Shown here: positions 6,678-7,839 of the stretch, one piece after another
Position numbering within the stretch: position 1 is the stretch's first letter
Layout of the letters: every line of letters starts with the position of its first letter
Assembly (NCBI GenBank): GCA_028868335.1
Contig: JAGWUU010000150.1
Span: 1-7,839 of the forward strand
DNA length: 7,839 bases
Direction of reading: 5' to 3'
Source: Sphingomonadales bacterium
GTDB taxonomy: Bacteria > Pseudomonadota > Alphaproteobacteria > Sphingomonadales > Sphingomonadaceae
Translations under genes and position numbers: made by a program
Notes under the pieces: model-generated
Database searches by the model: none
Told to the model about the DNA's origin: nothing
What the model saw: only the letters and a program-made list of their open reading frames with translations

Positions 6678-6705
6678 CAGATAGGCCGTTGCGAGCCGCG
6701 ATCAA
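6678..6705 (-). promoter_or_regulatory. Weak candidate kup promoter
   Basis: On the - strand TTGATC (6705-6700) and TATCTG (6683-6678) are separated by 16 bp, matching four and three of six consensus bases. This would give a leader of roughly 30 nt before the kup ATG. The match is weak and is supported mainly by position and by the inverted repeat overlapping its -35. Confidence 0.25.
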
Positions 6706-6756
6706 TTGCGTTTGGCGCAACGGGTGATGCGATTTTTGCATGACGCGCAATTGATC
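6700..6756. repeat. Perfect 11-bp inverted repeat upstream of kup, possible operator
   Basis: GATCAATTGCG (6700-6710) is the exact reverse complement of CGCAATTGATC (6746-6756), with a 35-bp spacer. A third half-site CGCAA at 6716-6720 lies within the spacer and could pair with the left arm's TTGCG. The spacer also holds ATGC/GCAT arms around a T-run (6727-6741). The left arm overlaps the candidate kup -35 box. Centre-to-centre arm distance is 46 bp, about four helical turns, which would suit two regulator dimers or a looped complex. No regulator is identifiable. Confidence 0.5.
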
Positions 6757-6790
6757 CGAGGAACACCGGCAAGCAAGTCAAAATCGCAAT

Positions 6791-6828
6791 GCAAAACAAA
6801 GGGCCGGAAGGATCGCTCCTTCCGGCCC
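6791..6828 (-). terminator. Rho-independent terminator of groEL
   Basis: GGGCCGGAAGGA (6801-6812) and TCCTTCCGGCCC (6817-6828) form a perfect 12-bp stem. On the - strand the loop is GCGA, a GNRA-type tetraloop, and the stem is followed by TTTGTTTTG (6800-6792). It lies about 30 bp past the groEL stop at 6859 and insulates kup from groEL transcription. Confidence 0.92.
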
Positions 6829-6858
6829 CTGCATTTTCCGGTGTGGAATGGGGTGAGC

Positions 6859-7839
6859 TTAGAAGCCCATGTCGCCCATGCCGCCACCCGGCATCGCCGG
6901 CATGGCCGGCTTGTCGTCGGGCTTTTCGCTGATCGCCGCTTCGGTGGTGATCAGAAGGCCGGCGACCGAGGCGGCGTCCTGCAGCGCGGTGCGGACAACC
7001 TTGGTCGGATCGATCACGCCCGAGGCCTTGAGGTTTTCATAGGTGTCGGTCGCGGCGTTGAAGCCCCACGATTCGTCACCCTTGTCGAGCAGGCGACCGG
7101 CGACAACCGCGCCGTCTTCTCCGGCGTTTTCGGCGATCTGCTTGAGCGGAGCGGCAATCGCCTTGCGGACGATGTCGATGCCGCGGGTCTGGTCCTCGTT
7201 CGCGCCCTTGATCCCGTCAAGGGCCTTGGCAGCGTAAAGCAGGGCCGTACCGCCGCCGGGGACGATGCCTTCCTCAACCGCGGCGCGGGTGGCGTGAAGC
7301 GCGTCGTCGACGCGGTCCTTGCGCTCCTTGACCTCGACTTCGGTGGCGCCGCCGACCTTGATCACGGCAACACCGCCAGCCAGCTTGGCCAGGCGTTCCT
7401 GCAGCTTTTCACGGTCGTAGTCGCTGGTGGTGGTTTCGATCTGCGCGCGGATCTGCTCGACCCGTGCCTTGATCTCGTCGGCCGAACCGGCGCCGTCGAC
7501 CAGGGTGGTGTTGTCCTTGTCGATGGTGACCTTCTTGGCCTGGCCGAGCATGCCCAGCGTGACCGATTCAAGCTTGATGCCCAGGTCTTCGCTGATCATC
7601 TCGCCCTTGGTCAGGATCGCGATGTCCTGCAGCATCGCCTTGCGGCGATCGCCGAAGCCGGGGGCCTTGACCGCAGCGACCTTGAGGCCGCCGCGCAGCT
7701 TGTTGACGACCAGAGTGGCCAGCGCCTCGCCTTCGATGTCCTCGGCGATGATCAGCAGCGGACGGCCCGACTGGACCACCGCTTCGAGCACCGGCAGCAT
7801 CGACTGCAGGTTCGACAGCTTCTTCTCGTGGATCAGGAT
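6859..7839 (-). CDS. groEL: Chaperonin GroEL, C-terminal 326 residues (5' end outside window)
   Basis: This is the 60-kDa chaperonin that assembles into the double-ring ATP-driven folding chamber with GroES in the cytoplasm. The visible part aligns from memory without gaps to E. coli GroEL from about residue 220, running off the right edge. It holds the rest of the apical domain (EAVVQSGRPLLIIAEDIEGE), the descending intermediate domain with DALHATRAAVEEG, whose first Asp (codon 7303-7305) equals the ATP-hydrolysis residue D398, and the C-terminal equatorial domain with PGGG. The tail ends AMPGGGMGDMGF, a short version of the GGM repeat lining the cavity floor. The reading frame is intact and close to family consensus, so it is likely the housekeeping copy. 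groES is expected upstream, beyond the edge. A strong terminator follows the TAA stop. Confidence 0.98.
   Translation of the reverse strand: MLIHEKKLSNLQSMLPVLEAVVQSGRPLLIIAEDIEGEALATLVVNKLRGGLKVAAVKAPGFGDRRKAMLQDIAILTKGEMISEDLGIKLESVTLGMLGQAKKVTIDKDNTTLVDGAGSADEIKARVEQIRAQIETTTSDYDREKLQERLAKLAGGVAVIKVGGATEVEVKERKDRVDDALHATRAAVEEGIVPGGGTALLYAAKALDGIKGANEDQTRGIDIVRKAIAAPLKQIAENAGEDGAVVAGRLLDKGDESWGFNAATDTYENLKASGVIDPTKVVRTALQDAASVAGLLITTEAAISEKPDDKPAMPAMPGGGMGDMGF

Overview
The window looks like chromosomal DNA of a GC-rich alphaproteobacterium, most likely a sphingomonad (Novosphingobium/Sphingomonas type). The clues are the GroEL sequence and its short GGM-type tail, a Kup potassium transporter, a group III truncated haemoglobin, and a residual TonB-dependent receptor tail of the kind abundant in Sphingomonadales. 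The taxonomic call is inference from protein flavour, not from a search. All genes share similar high-GC codon use, and no insertion sequence, CRISPR array, tRNA or rRNA is visible.

Left third, + strand (1-2950): a promoter-like leader is followed by a two-gene operon. The first gene encodes an APH-fold phosphotransferase with an extra C-terminal domain resembling DUF6285. One base after its stop comes an acyl-CoA dehydrogenase. Kinase plus acyl-CoA dehydrogenase is the arrangement of the levulinate-type LvaA/LvaB/LvaC enzymes and of human ACAD10/ACAD11, which act on 4-hydroxyacyl-CoAs by phosphorylation and then phosphate elimination. The operon is followed by a stub that reads as the last ~37 residues of a TonB-dependent receptor, and then by a strong Rho-independent terminator.

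Middle, - strand (2947-4550): a secreted or periplasmic class A beta-lactamase-fold serine hydrolase lies 41 bp upstream of a group III truncated haemoglobin, so the two may be co-transcribed. The hydrolase keeps the SxxK, SDN and KTG motifs but has no glutamate in its omega-loop region, so it may not be a true beta-lactamase.

Right part, - strand (4682-7839): a complete kup gene (652 aa, start placed at 6640) lies downstream of the 3' part of groEL, which runs off the right edge. A near-ideal hairpin terminator separates them. A perfect 11-bp inverted repeat lies in the kup upstream region, overlapping a candidate -35 box.

The most interesting material is the kinase-DUF fusion paired with a dehydrogenase, the receptor remnant whose terminator now appears to serve that operon, and the beta-lactamase-fold protein lacking its general base.
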